Positions 1-6,691 of a stretch of DNA of 10,398 nucleotides are shown here, one piece after another. The notes under the pieces are model-generated. The model worked only from the letters and a program-made list of their open reading frames with translations, had not been told where the DNA came from and did not search any database. This DNA is from Paracoccaceae bacterium (GTDB lineage: Bacteria; Pseudomonadota; Alphaproteobacteria; Rhodobacterales; Rhodobacteraceae), in NCBI GenBank assembly GCA_002746395.1, contig NVXA01000006.1, positions 10,262-20,659 on the forward strand, read 5' to 3'. Numbering within the stretch: position 1 is the first letter of the stretch; the number at the start of each line of letters is the position of its first letter. Both the position numbers and the translations under genes were made by a program.

Positions 1-1113
1 AACTGGGCTGTTGGATCTTATAAGGAGGCGATGGAGTCTCTTGAGCGCGGCTCACTCGATAACCTCGAAGTTGTATTCGTGTGCGTAGATAAAGATGACG
101 AAGGCGACCTGAACGTCGTGACCAGCTTTATTAAAGCAGTAAAAGCACGTCGGTTGAAAGTTATATTGATTGTCAGCGACATTTCTCCGACCAGCTTGCA
201 TCAGGTGATGCGCCAGGGCGCTGACGATTTCATCCCCTGCCCCGCACCCAAAGATGCGTTTGGTGATGCCCTAGCACGGCTTCGCGCCGAGGCGATCGAA
301 GTCGAAACGGAACAGAAGAAAACCAAAAAACGTCGCCGCGGCATTGTACTGCCTATCTATGGCGTCGCGGGCGGTGTTGGCACATCGACCTTCGCGGTGA
401 ACCTCGCATGGGAAATGGCCACATTCGACAAGAAATCTTCTTTGAAAGTTTGTATTCTTGACCTAAACTTTCAAGCTGGATCTGTTTCCACCTATCTGGA
501 TTTGGGTTTCCGTGAAGCTGTGTCCGAAATGCTGACACACATGGACAACCTTGATGCTGACATGTTTGCAGAAAGCCTTACATCGTTCAAATCGCGCATG
601 GCGGTCCTGACAGCTCCCCCAGAAATTTTTCCACTAGACATCATCAGTGGTAATGACATCGAAAACCTCCTGTCCTATGCACGCGAGTCTTACGATTTCG
701 TGATCGTCGACATGCCGACCACACTGGTTGATTGGTCTGCAAACGTGTTGCAAATGGCAGAAACATACTTCGCAGTGATGGAGCTGGACATGCGGTCCGC
801 CCAAAATATGATGCGATTCCTGCGGGTTCTGAAGTCTGAAGAGCTGCCGGAAGATAAGTTGCAGTTTGTTCTTAACTTCGCGCCTGCCTTCACAGATCTA
901 AATGGCAAAGCGCGCGCCAAACGGTTTTCAGAAAGTTTGGGGATCGACATCAACATCCTGCTACCGGATGGCGGTAAGCAGGTACTGGCGGCTAATGATC
1001 AAGGACGCCCGCTCGCTGATGCGGCGCCAAAAAACCCTTTGCGAAAAGAAATTCGCAAAATTGCTGCGTCTTTGATCGCGCATGCAGAAGAACAGAAGGC
1101 TGCAATAGCCTGA
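1..1113 (+). CDS. cpaE: CpaE/TadZ-like pilus assembly ATPase, 5' end missing
   Basis: Tad pilus localisation protein of the MinD/ParA-like SIMIBI class; in this family it sits at the pole or inner-membrane face and recruits the pilus machine. The frame is open to the first base, and the visible 370 residues lack the N-terminal stretch usual for the family, so the gene starts upstream. Visible residues about 15-100 form a degenerate receiver-like domain (VVFVCVD, KVILIVSD and GADDFIPCP segments). The ATPase domain follows: deviant P-loop GVAGGVGTST at visible residues 121-130, ILDLNF with Asp154, and FVIVDMP with Asp237. The P-loop has no lysine at either the signature or the usual GKT/S position, as I recall for alphaproteobacterial CpaE, so ATP hydrolysis may be weak or absent. 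The stop lies 11 bases before cpaF. Function is inferred by homology; the family call is firm. Confidence 0.92.
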   Translation, partial: NWAVGSYKEAMESLERGSLDNLEVVFVCVDKDDEGDLNVVTSFIKAVKARRLKVILIVSDISPTSLHQVMRQGADDFIPCPAPKDAFGDALARLRAEAIEVETEQKKTKKRRRGIVLPIYGVAGGVGTSTFAVNLAWEMATFDKKSSLKVCILDLNFQAGSVSTYLDLGFREAVSEMLTHMDNLDADMFAESLTSFKSRMAVLTAPPEIFPLDIISGNDIENLLSYARESYDFVIVDMPTTLVDWSANVLQMAETYFAVMELDMRSAQNMMRFLRVLKSEELPEDKLQFVLNFAPAFTDLNGKARAKRFSESLGIDINILLPDGGKQVLAANDQGRPLADAAPKNPLRKEIRKIAASLIAHAEEQKAAIA

Positions 1114-1124
1114 AGGAGCTATAG

Positions 1125-2594
1125 ATGTTCAAACGGTTTAACAAAGATTCTCCTAACGGTGCGCCCGTTGCGGCCCCTTCACTGGTGGCCCCTTCGAAAT
1201 CAGCGCCCGCTGTTGCTTCAGCACCGGTAGAGGTGGCTCCGAAGCCAGAAAAGATGGCTAAGAGTAAAAAGACTAAGCCGGCTCCGCCGAAATCGGTTGC
1301 GGTCGATCCAAAAGAAGCCAAGCGTATGGATCGCCTGCTAGAAATCAGGATGGAACTGCACAAGCGCCTGCTCGAAAGCCTGAACCTAGCTGCCCTGGAC
1401 AAAGCCTCAGAAGAGGATTTGCGGCATGAAATCGCCCTAATTTCGCGTGAAGGCCTACGTGACATGGATGTTGTGCTTAATTCCGCAGATCAAAAGCAGC
1501 TCAACGCTGATCTGTTGGACGAGGTCACCGGCCTCGGGCCGATTGAGGTTTTACTGCGTGATGATACGGTCAACGATATCCTGATCAACGGCAGCCAACA
1601 GGTTTTTGTCGAGCGCGGTGGTATTCTGGAACTGACAACCGTTAAATTCAAAGACGAAAAGCACCTGATGCGGATCATCGATAAAATCGTTTCGGCCGTT
1701 GGCCGTCGTGTTGATGAAAGCTCGCCCTACGTGGATGCGCGGCTTGCCGATGGGTCACGTTTCAATGCGATGGTCCCGCCCTGTGCTGTTGATGGATCGC
1801 TTGTTTCCATTCGTAAATTCACCAAAGAAAAGCTGTCGATTGATCAGTTGATTAAATTTGGCGCTTTTACCGAAGCAATGGCAACTTACCTTCAAGCGGC
1901 CGTCGCCACGCGCCTGAATATCATCGTTTCCGGTGGTACGGGTTCAGGTAAAACGACAACTTTGAACGCCCTATCTGGTTTTATCGGTGATGAAGAACGT
2001 ATCGTTACCATCGAAGACACCGCCGAGCTTCAGTTACAACAGGTCCACATCGGTCGAATGGAAAGCCGCCCCCCCAACGTGGAGGGCAAAGGCGAGGTTA
2101 GCCAGCGCGATTTACTGCGCAACGCCCTTCGTATGCGCCCCGACCGCATTATCGTCGGCGAGACCCGTGGCGACGAGGTTATCGACATGTTACAGGCCAT
2201 GAACACGGGCCACGATGGGTCAATGACAACAATCCACGCCAACTCTGCGCGCGATGCCGTTTCGCGTCTTGAAAACATGATCGCGATGACCGGGGTGGAA
2301 TTACCACTGGTTGCCAGTCGCGCACAGATTTCCTCGGCTGTTGACCTGATGGTGCAGATCAGCCGCCTGCCCGACGGTTCACGCCGCATGGTTTCCATCA
2401 CCGAAATAACCGGAATGGAAGGCGAGATCATTTCCATGCAGGAGATATTTAAGTTTCAGCGTACGGGCATGGACGAGGATGGCAAAATTCAGGGTAAATT
2501 TGTATCCGGGGGCCTCCGCTCGCACTTCACAGAGCGTTTCCGCCAATGGGGCTACGACTTGCCAAACAGTATTTATACTAACGCCGAAGATTAA
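1125..2594 (+). CDS. cpaF: Tad pilus secretion ATPase CpaF/TadA
   Basis: Cytoplasmic hexameric ATPase of the VirB11/GspE superfamily that drives Flp pilus extension, and possibly retraction, through TadB/TadC. It has 489 residues, a usual length for the family. Residues about 8-65 are a Pro/Ala/Lys-rich, probably disordered tail; a helical N-terminal domain follows. The motor motifs are all present: Walker A GGTGSGKT at 270-277 (Lys276), the Asp-box IEDTAELQ just downstream, Walker B region [12 protein letters not shown] with Asp340 and Glu346, and the His-box TTIHAN with His371. The ATG has AAGGAG at 1113-1118, 6 bases upstream, and this site begins on the last base of the cpaE stop, so translation is probably linked. 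All key residues are intact. Confidence 0.97.
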   Translation: MFKRFNKDSPNGAPVAAPSLVAPSKSAPAVASAPVEVAPKPEKMAKSKKTKPAPPKSVAVDPKEAKRMDRLLEIRMELHKRLLESLNLAALDKASEEDLRHEIALISREGLRDMDVVLNSADQKQLNADLLDEVTGLGPIEVLLRDDTVNDILINGSQQVFVERGGILELTTVKFKDEKHLMRIIDKIVSAVGRRVDESSPYVDARLADGSRFNAMVPPCAVDGSLVSIRKFTKEKLSIDQLIKFGAFTEAMATYLQAAVATRLNIIVSGGTGSGKTTTLNALSGFIGDEERIVTIEDTAELQLQQVHIGRMESRPPNVEGKGEVSQRDLLRNALRMRPDRIIVGETRGDEVIDMLQAMNTGHDGSMTTIHANSARDAVSRLENMIAMTGVELPLVASRAQISSAVDLMVQISRLPDGSRRMVSITEITGMEGEIISMQEIFKFQRTGMDEDGKIQGKFVSGGLRSHFTERFRQWGYDLPNSIYTNAED

Positions 2595-2608
2595 AAGGAG
2601 TAAATTTT

Positions 2609-3571
2609 ATGAGTTTACAACCACTTATTTATGCCCTGATTTTCGTCGGTGTGTTTTTCATGATCGAAGGCATCTACTTGGCCTTCTTTGGAAAGTCCGT
2701 GCGCCTTGAATCCAAGGTTAACCGTCGTTTGCAAATGTTGCAAACAGGTGAAAACCCCCAAGAAGTCATGGAAAACTTGCGGAAAGAACGCGAACAGCAC
2801 CGTGACGCCAAAAGGATACCGCTCATTGCGCCGTTGTCGGAAAAGGCAGCACAAGCAAATATTGCATTCACGCCTACAGCTTTGATTTTAGTGATGATTT
2901 TCGTAGGCATCATGGCCTTTGTCGGGCTAACATTGTTCACAGGTACCGGCCTTCAGTTACGCATCGGCATTTCCGTCGTTATGGGCTACGGCGCGGTTTA
3001 CACATGGCTTCGCAACAAGGCCAAGAAACGCTTGGACTTGTTTCAAGAACAACTGCCGGATGCGGTTGAACTGATCGTTCGTTCGCTAAAAGTGGGCCAC
3101 CCCTTTTCCAGTGCAATCGCCAATGTAGCCTCAGAAATGCCGGATCCGCTTGGCACTGAATTTGGCGTCCTTGCGGACGAATCCACCTACGGGATGGATA
3201 TTACTGAATCACTCGACAAAATGGCTGAACGCATTGATCTTCAGGATTTACGCTTCCTTGCGGTTGCCGTAAAAATTCAGAGTCAGGCAGGTGGTAACCT
3301 TGCTGAAATTCTTGCCGGTCTGGCGAAGGTTATCCGCTCACGCTTCAAACTGTTCCGCCGCGTCGATGCGATCACCGCCGAGGCAAAATGGTCTGGTTGG
3401 TTCCTGTCCATTTTCCCGATTTTAGCACTTGTAATGATTAATGTATCGCAGCCCGGATATTACGACGGCGTCATGTCGACACCGGTATTTGTACCTGCGG
3501 CGATTGTAGTTGGTATCTTCTTGCTCGTTAACATCATATTCATGAAAATCATGGTTGATATTAAAGTTTAA
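2609..3571 (+). CDS. tadB: Tad pilus inner-membrane platform protein TadB
   Basis: Integral membrane protein of the type II secretion F (T2SSF/GspF) family. With TadC it forms the platform through which the CpaF motor is thought to add pilin subunits. It has 320 residues. Hydrophobic segments lie near residues 5-27, 90-111, 117-133, 263-280 and 293-316. The cytoplasmic T2SSF domain covers about 145-280 and includes QLPDAVELIVRSLKVGHPF and the QAGGNLAEIL motif near 226-235. The ATG has AAGGAG at 2595-2600, 8 bases upstream and immediately after the cpaF stop. The order cpaF-tadB-tadC is the hallmark of tad loci. No defect is visible. Confidence 0.95.
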   Translation: MSLQPLIYALIFVGVFFMIEGIYLAFFGKSVRLESKVNRRLQMLQTGENPQEVMENLRKEREQHRDAKRIPLIAPLSEKAAQANIAFTPTALILVMIFVGIMAFVGLTLFTGTGLQLRIGISVVMGYGAVYTWLRNKAKKRLDLFQEQLPDAVELIVRSLKVGHPFSSAIANVASEMPDPLGTEFGVLADESTYGMDITESLDKMAERIDLQDLRFLAVAVKIQSQAGGNLAEILAGLAKVIRSRFKLFRRVDAITAEAKWSGWFLSIFPILALVMINVSQPGYYDGVMSTPVFVPAAIVVGIFLLVNIIFMKIMVDIKV

Positions 3572-3591
3572 GACATCTGTGGGAGCAGGTT

Positions 3592-4584
3592 ATGGAAATG
3601 ATTTTTCAAATTTGGGAATTCTTGAGCGCGATGATTGGCCCAAGCGCGCCTTTCTTCGTGATCGGATACTTCGGGATATTCTTTATCCTTGTCGCCATGC
3701 CAGTCCTGTTCAAGAAAGAGGTTGATCAATTCGCGCGCCTACCAACACGACGCGGTGCAGTCGCGGCGACGGCAGGTGGATCAGATCAATCCAGCAAACT
3801 ACGCTTCGAAAACGGCAAAGGGGAGATGCTTGACAGGTTCTCCGAATACTTGGAGCCACAAGGCGAAGGCGAGCTGTCAGCGGCTCGTTTGAAGCTGGTT
3901 CAAGCCGGATATCGCTCCGCTTCTGCGGTTCAGACCATGAACTTTGCCAAGATGATGATGGGTGTCGGATTTCTGGCTGTTGGTGTTCTCTACATCATGG
4001 TTCAACCGGGTGAACCGAGCATGTCCAGCATGTTGATGACCATTCTGATCCCCGGCGGTATCGGATATATGCTCCCCTCTTACTGGGTTGAGCGACGTCT
4101 GCAACAACGTCAGGAAGACGTTACCAACGGCTTCCCCGACGCGCTCGATTTGATGCTGGTTTGTGTTGAGGCGGGGCAGTCCCTCGATCAGGCGATTTTG
4201 CGTGTGGCTACAGAAACCAAAGCTTCCTCCCCCACATTGGCCGAGGAATTTGAAGTCGTCGCCAACGAAATGCGCGCCGGTAAAGACCGCGTACTGGTTT
4301 TGCGCGATATGGCGGAACGCTGCGGCGTGAACGATATCAGTTCCTTCGTGACGGTGCTGGTGCAATCGGCCAACTTTGGTACGTCCATCTCGGATGCGCT
4401 TCGTGTTTATGCCGACGAGATGCGCGACAAACGCGTGCTGCGCGCCGAAGAGAAAGCCAACGTACTGCCAACGAAACTAACAATCGGCACTATGTTGTTC
4501 ACGGTTCCACCGCTTCTGATCATTATGGTTGGCCCGTCGATTTATGACATTTACGTAAACCTCCTCGGTGAGGGGACCTTCTAA
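3592..4584 (+). CDS. tadC: Tad pilus inner-membrane platform protein TadC
   Basis: Second T2SSF-family platform protein and likely partner of TadB in the inner membrane. It has 330 residues. Hydrophobic segments lie near 17-40, 120-138, 147-167 and 296-316. The T2SSF domain covers about 180-310, with the TadC-like segment FPDALDLMLVCVEAGQSLDQ at 181-200 and QSANFGTSISDAL at 258-270. The start at 3592 has GGGAG at 3581-3585, 6 bases upstream; a second ATG two codons later is a weaker choice. The gene follows tadB by 20 bases. Its stop codon TAA shares its last A with the proposed ATT start of the next gene, so the two are probably translationally coupled. Confidence 0.95.
   Translation: MEMIFQIWEFLSAMIGPSAPFFVIGYFGIFFILVAMPVLFKKEVDQFARLPTRRGAVAATAGGSDQSSKLRFENGKGEMLDRFSEYLEPQGEGELSAARLKLVQAGYRSASAVQTMNFAKMMMGVGFLAVGVLYIMVQPGEPSMSSMLMTILIPGGIGYMLPSYWVERRLQQRQEDVTNGFPDALDLMLVCVEAGQSLDQAILRVATETKASSPTLAEEFEVVANEMRAGKDRVLVLRDMAERCGVNDISSFVTVLVQSANFGTSISDALRVYADEMRDKRVLRAEEKANVLPTKLTIGTMLFTVPPLLIIMVGPSIYDIYVNLLGEGTF
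4570..4575 (+). promoter_or_regulatory. Ribosome binding site supporting an ATT start for the TPR lipoprotein
   Basis: A GAGGGG run lies inside the last codons of tadC and ends 8 bases before the ATT at 4584. This is normal Shine-Dalgarno spacing for that codon. No comparably purine-rich site lies just before the downstream GTG at 4617, where the sequence is pyrimidine-rich. The site therefore favours the upstream start. Confidence 0.55.
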
Positions 4585-5156
4585 TTTCGCGCCTATCGGT
4601 TATCGCTATTCTACTTGTGACGCTGGGCCTGGGCGCGTGCCAGTCGACGAATTTTGCGTTAACACCTGATGAACGCTCCGGTCCACGCGCACCGCTTGGA
4701 ACACAACGCACCCCAAGCGTCGATGGTCTCACGGTTGGCCATCGCCTGATGGAGGCCGAAGAATTCGAGCTTGCCTTATCAGCCTACCAACGTGCTGCCT
4801 CCGAAACCGGTGTAAGCGCCGAGGCTCTAAGTGGCATGGGGTCCGCAAACCTACGCCTTGGGCGCTTGCAACAGGCGCGCACACTGCTGGAAAAAGCTGT
4901 TGAACAATACGCAGAGTCCGCCTCCGCATGGAACAATTTTGGCGTCGTATTAATTAATCTTGGCGATTACCAACAAGCACGACAAGCTTTTCGCGTGGCT
5001 TTTGGCGTCGATAATGGCAATTCCGAGCTGATCCGCCAGAACCTGATCCTTGCAAACCGTCTTATTGGCGAGCAATCCGCGGAAATCGCCCGCGAATACG
5101 ACTTTTCGCTGGTCCGATACGGAAACGGCAGTTATCTTTTGTTAGGAAACAAATAA
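4584..5156 (+). CDS. tadD: TadD-like TPR lipoprotein of the tad operon, probable ATT start
   Basis: Small TPR lipoprotein; TadD-type proteins are outer-membrane-directed and are thought to help assemble or place the Tad secretin. From ATT 4584 the product has 190 residues and opens with a complete lipoprotein signal: Arg3, a hydrophobic stretch at 4-16, and lipobox LGAC with Cys19. TPR-like helices fill about 50-165 (for example ALSAYQRAA, SAWNNFGVVLINLGDYQQAR). The frame is closed by a TGA at 4569 and has no ATG, TTG or CTG start before the lipobox. The only standard alternative, GTG 4617, would put the lipobox cysteine at residue 8, too short for a signal peptide. ATT 4584 has GAGGGG 8 bases upstream and overlaps the tadC stop by one base (TAATT). 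The gene is certain, the start less so; GTG 4617 is the conservative fallback. Confidence 0.8.
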   Translation: MSRLSVIAILLVTLGLGACQSTNFALTPDERSGPRAPLGTQRTPSVDGLTVGHRLMEAEEFELALSAYQRAASETGVSAEALSGMGSANLRLGRLQQARTLLEKAVEQYAESASAWNNFGVVLINLGDYQQARQAFRVAFGVDNGNSELIRQNLILANRLIGEQSAEIAREYDFSLVRYGNGSYLLLGNK

Positions 5157-5170
5157 AAAGGGGCGAGCAG

Positions 5171-6016
5171 ATGAGCCTTACGATTTTACGAACAATGGGC
5201 GCAGGTCTTGCCTTAAGCATTACCCTTGCAGGGTGTGCCGAATTGACCGATGCACAAAAAAATGCAGACCTCGGTTCGGTTAATGCAATCGATGCGACAG
5301 GTCTGAATGACATCATGCTAAACCTCGCGGATCCATCCGAGTCCGTTGCGTTTTTCCGCGACTCCCTTGCTGCGGAACCAGATCGCATTGACCTGAAGAA
5401 AAGTTATGCGCAGGCGCTTGTTCAAAACAGGCAATACGCCGAAGCCGCCCTGATTTACGAACAATTGATCGAAGACGGGCAAGCTGACAGCAATGACCGC
5501 TTGAACTACGCCGATGCGCTGGTTCGCAATGGCGCATGGGAAGAGGCACGAGTTCAACTTGATGCCATCCCACCAACGGTAGAAACATTCGATCGATACT
5601 TCCTCGAAGCTTTGGTTGCTGACCATAATAAAGAATGGGAAAAGGCCGATAACTTCTATGATATAGCACGAGGCTTAACCACCCGCCCCGCTCAAGTTTT
5701 GAACAACTGGGGTATCTCGAAGCTGGATCGTGGCCAGTATTCAGCCGCCGAAAAGCTGTTCAAACAAGCCATTGCCGCAGATTCTAAAATGTTCACAGCC
5801 AAAAACAACCTTGTAATCACCCTTGGCAAACAAGAGGTGTACCGCCTTCCCGTTATTCCAATGAACGATAAAGAACGCGCAATTCTACTATATAATCTTG
5901 CGCGCGAAGCTATCCGTAACGGCGATACAGACATCGCACGCGGGCTTCTGTCTGAGTCAATCGACATCCATCCACAGTTCTTCCAACCGGCAGTATCGCT
6001 ATTGGCTTCACTATGA
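5171..6016 (+). CDS. Second TPR-repeat lipoprotein of the tad operon
   Basis: TPR protein of 281 residues with a lipoprotein signal: Arg7, a hydrophobic core at about 9-20 and lipobox LAGC with Cys22. Asp does not follow the cysteine, so outer-membrane sorting is expected. Helical repeats run from about 57 to 275, clearest at ALVQNRQYAEAALIYEQLI, ALVRNGAWEEARVQL, DRGQYSAAEKLFKQAI and AIRNGDTDIARGLL. The ATG has AAGGGG at about 5158-5163, 7 bases upstream, and the gene starts 14 bases after its neighbour. Its stop overlaps the prepilin peptidase start (ATGA). From context it acts as a periplasmic scaffold in Tad pilus biogenesis alongside the first TPR lipoprotein; which of the two matches TadD of other bacteria cannot be settled here. 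Confidence 0.88.
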   Translation: MSLTILRTMGAGLALSITLAGCAELTDAQKNADLGSVNAIDATGLNDIMLNLADPSESVAFFRDSLAAEPDRIDLKKSYAQALVQNRQYAEAALIYEQLIEDGQADSNDRLNYADALVRNGAWEEARVQLDAIPPTVETFDRYFLEALVADHNKEWEKADNFYDIARGLTTRPAQVLNNWGISKLDRGQYSAAEKLFKQAIAADSKMFTAKNNLVITLGKQEVYRLPVIPMNDKERAILLYNLAREAIRNGDTDIARGLLSESIDIHPQFFQPAVSLLASL

Positions 6017-6525
6017 ACCTCGACATTAGTTACACAAATTACATCTTCCTTGCTATAGCCACTCCGTTTGCGCTCTGGTCAGCGTGGAGCGACCTTAAGT
6101 TCATGAAAATACCCAATATTTTGGTTCTATTGATGGCGGCTGGGTTTATTATTTCAGGCGTAATTCTCCTACCATTCGACGTCTACTTGTGGCGCCTTCT
6201 CGGCGGTTTTATTGTCCTAATCGTCGGATTTTTGATATTCTCCCTTGGTGGAATCGGTGGTGGAGATGCCAAGTTTGCCGCCGCTATGGCCCTGTTCATC
6301 GACCACAACCACATCGCCTCCTTCCTACTCGAACTGTCACTATTCGCCCTTATTGGGGTTATATTGCACAAAATAATTGGAAAACTCGATTTCATGAATC
6401 CAATAACGGATAACTGGGAATCCTGGCGCGTCGAGAAGACATCCAAAGTGAAAAACTTCCCGCTCGGCTTGGGGATGAGTGCCGCATTAATATTTTATCA
6501 ACTTACTGTCGTTGGGCTTGTTTAG
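6013..6525 (+). CDS. tadV: Prepilin peptidase TadV/CpaA (A24 family)
   Basis: Inner-membrane aspartic protease that cleaves the leader of Flp pilin and, in tad systems, of the TadE/TadF pseudopilins. It has 170 residues, so it is the short form lacking the N-terminal methylase domain of PilD. Both catalytic aspartates are visible: Asp27 in WSDLKFMKIPN and Asp85 in GGGDAKF. Several hydrophobic segments span about 10-25, 36-55, 62-79, 102-118 and 150-168. The start ATG overlaps the stop of the TPR gene (ATGA), implying coupled translation. It is the last clear pilus gene of the run; a 166-base non-coding gap follows. Confidence 0.93.
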   Translation: MNLDISYTNYIFLAIATPFALWSAWSDLKFMKIPNILVLLMAAGFIISGVILLPFDVYLWRLLGGFIVLIVGFLIFSLGGIGGGDAKFAAAMALFIDHNHIASFLLELSLFALIGVILHKIIGKLDFMNPITDNWESWRVEKTSKVKNFPLGLGMSAALIFYQLTVVGLV

Positions 6526-6691
6526 GTCCAGCACCCCAAAACCCGATGCGCCAATGATACGCTAAAAGACTAGTTTTGGCCGCAATTTGGCGGCAGTATA
6601 CGTTTGAAATTCTCATCTCTGCATTGCGCCAAAGCGTTAATGCGCGTTAAATCAGTTCAATACCGTTTTCGGTCACGAAGGAGAAAACACT
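6526..6691 (+). other. Non-coding gap between the tad operon and the ATPase gene
   Basis: This 166-base stretch has no credible gene. It holds a perfect 7-base inverted repeat CCAAAAC (6536-6542)/GTTTTGG (6573-6579) with a 30-base loop. A GCCGC/GCGGC hairpin (6579-6583 with 6590-6594) is not followed by a T run, so it is not a standard terminator. An imperfect hairpin at 6621-6643 pairs GCATT with AATGC and CGC with GCG. The 7-mer GCGTTAA occurs twice, 10 bases apart (6634-6640 and 6644-6650). AAGGAG at 6678-6683 is the ribosome site of the ATPase gene. The region probably holds the end of the pilus transcript, a promoter, or both. Confidence 0.6.
6624..6652 (+). promoter_or_regulatory. Weak candidate sigma-70-like promoter for the ATPase gene
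   Basis: TTGCGC (6624-6629) and TTAAAT (6647-6652) are separated by 17 bases, the ideal spacing, but each box is only a partial match. The interval also contains the two GCGTTAA copies spaced one helical turn apart, which could be an operator. This is a guess from sequence alone; readthrough from the pilus operon is equally possible. Confidence 0.2.

Noticed and set aside
22..33. AAGGAGG followed by an in-frame ATG at 31, looking like a start for cpaE
   Set aside because: The spacing is only 2 bases, the frame is open to the window edge, and the product would lack the N-terminal part of the receiver-like domain. The gene most likely starts upstream.
992..1465. 157-codon open frame on the - strand across the cpaE/cpaF junction
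   Set aside because: It is antisense to two clear genes, its Ser/Arg/Ala-rich product has no recognisable domain, and it mirrors the cpaF low-complexity tail.
3877..4365. 162-codon open frame on the - strand inside tadC
   Set aside because: It is fully antisense to tadC, His/Gln-rich with no family resemblance, and has no independent regulatory signal; it is best explained as a shadow of tadC codon use.
6579..6594. GCCGC/GCGGC hairpin as a terminator for the tad operon
   Set aside because: The stem is only 5 base pairs and no T run follows, so it does not meet the pattern of an intrinsic terminator.
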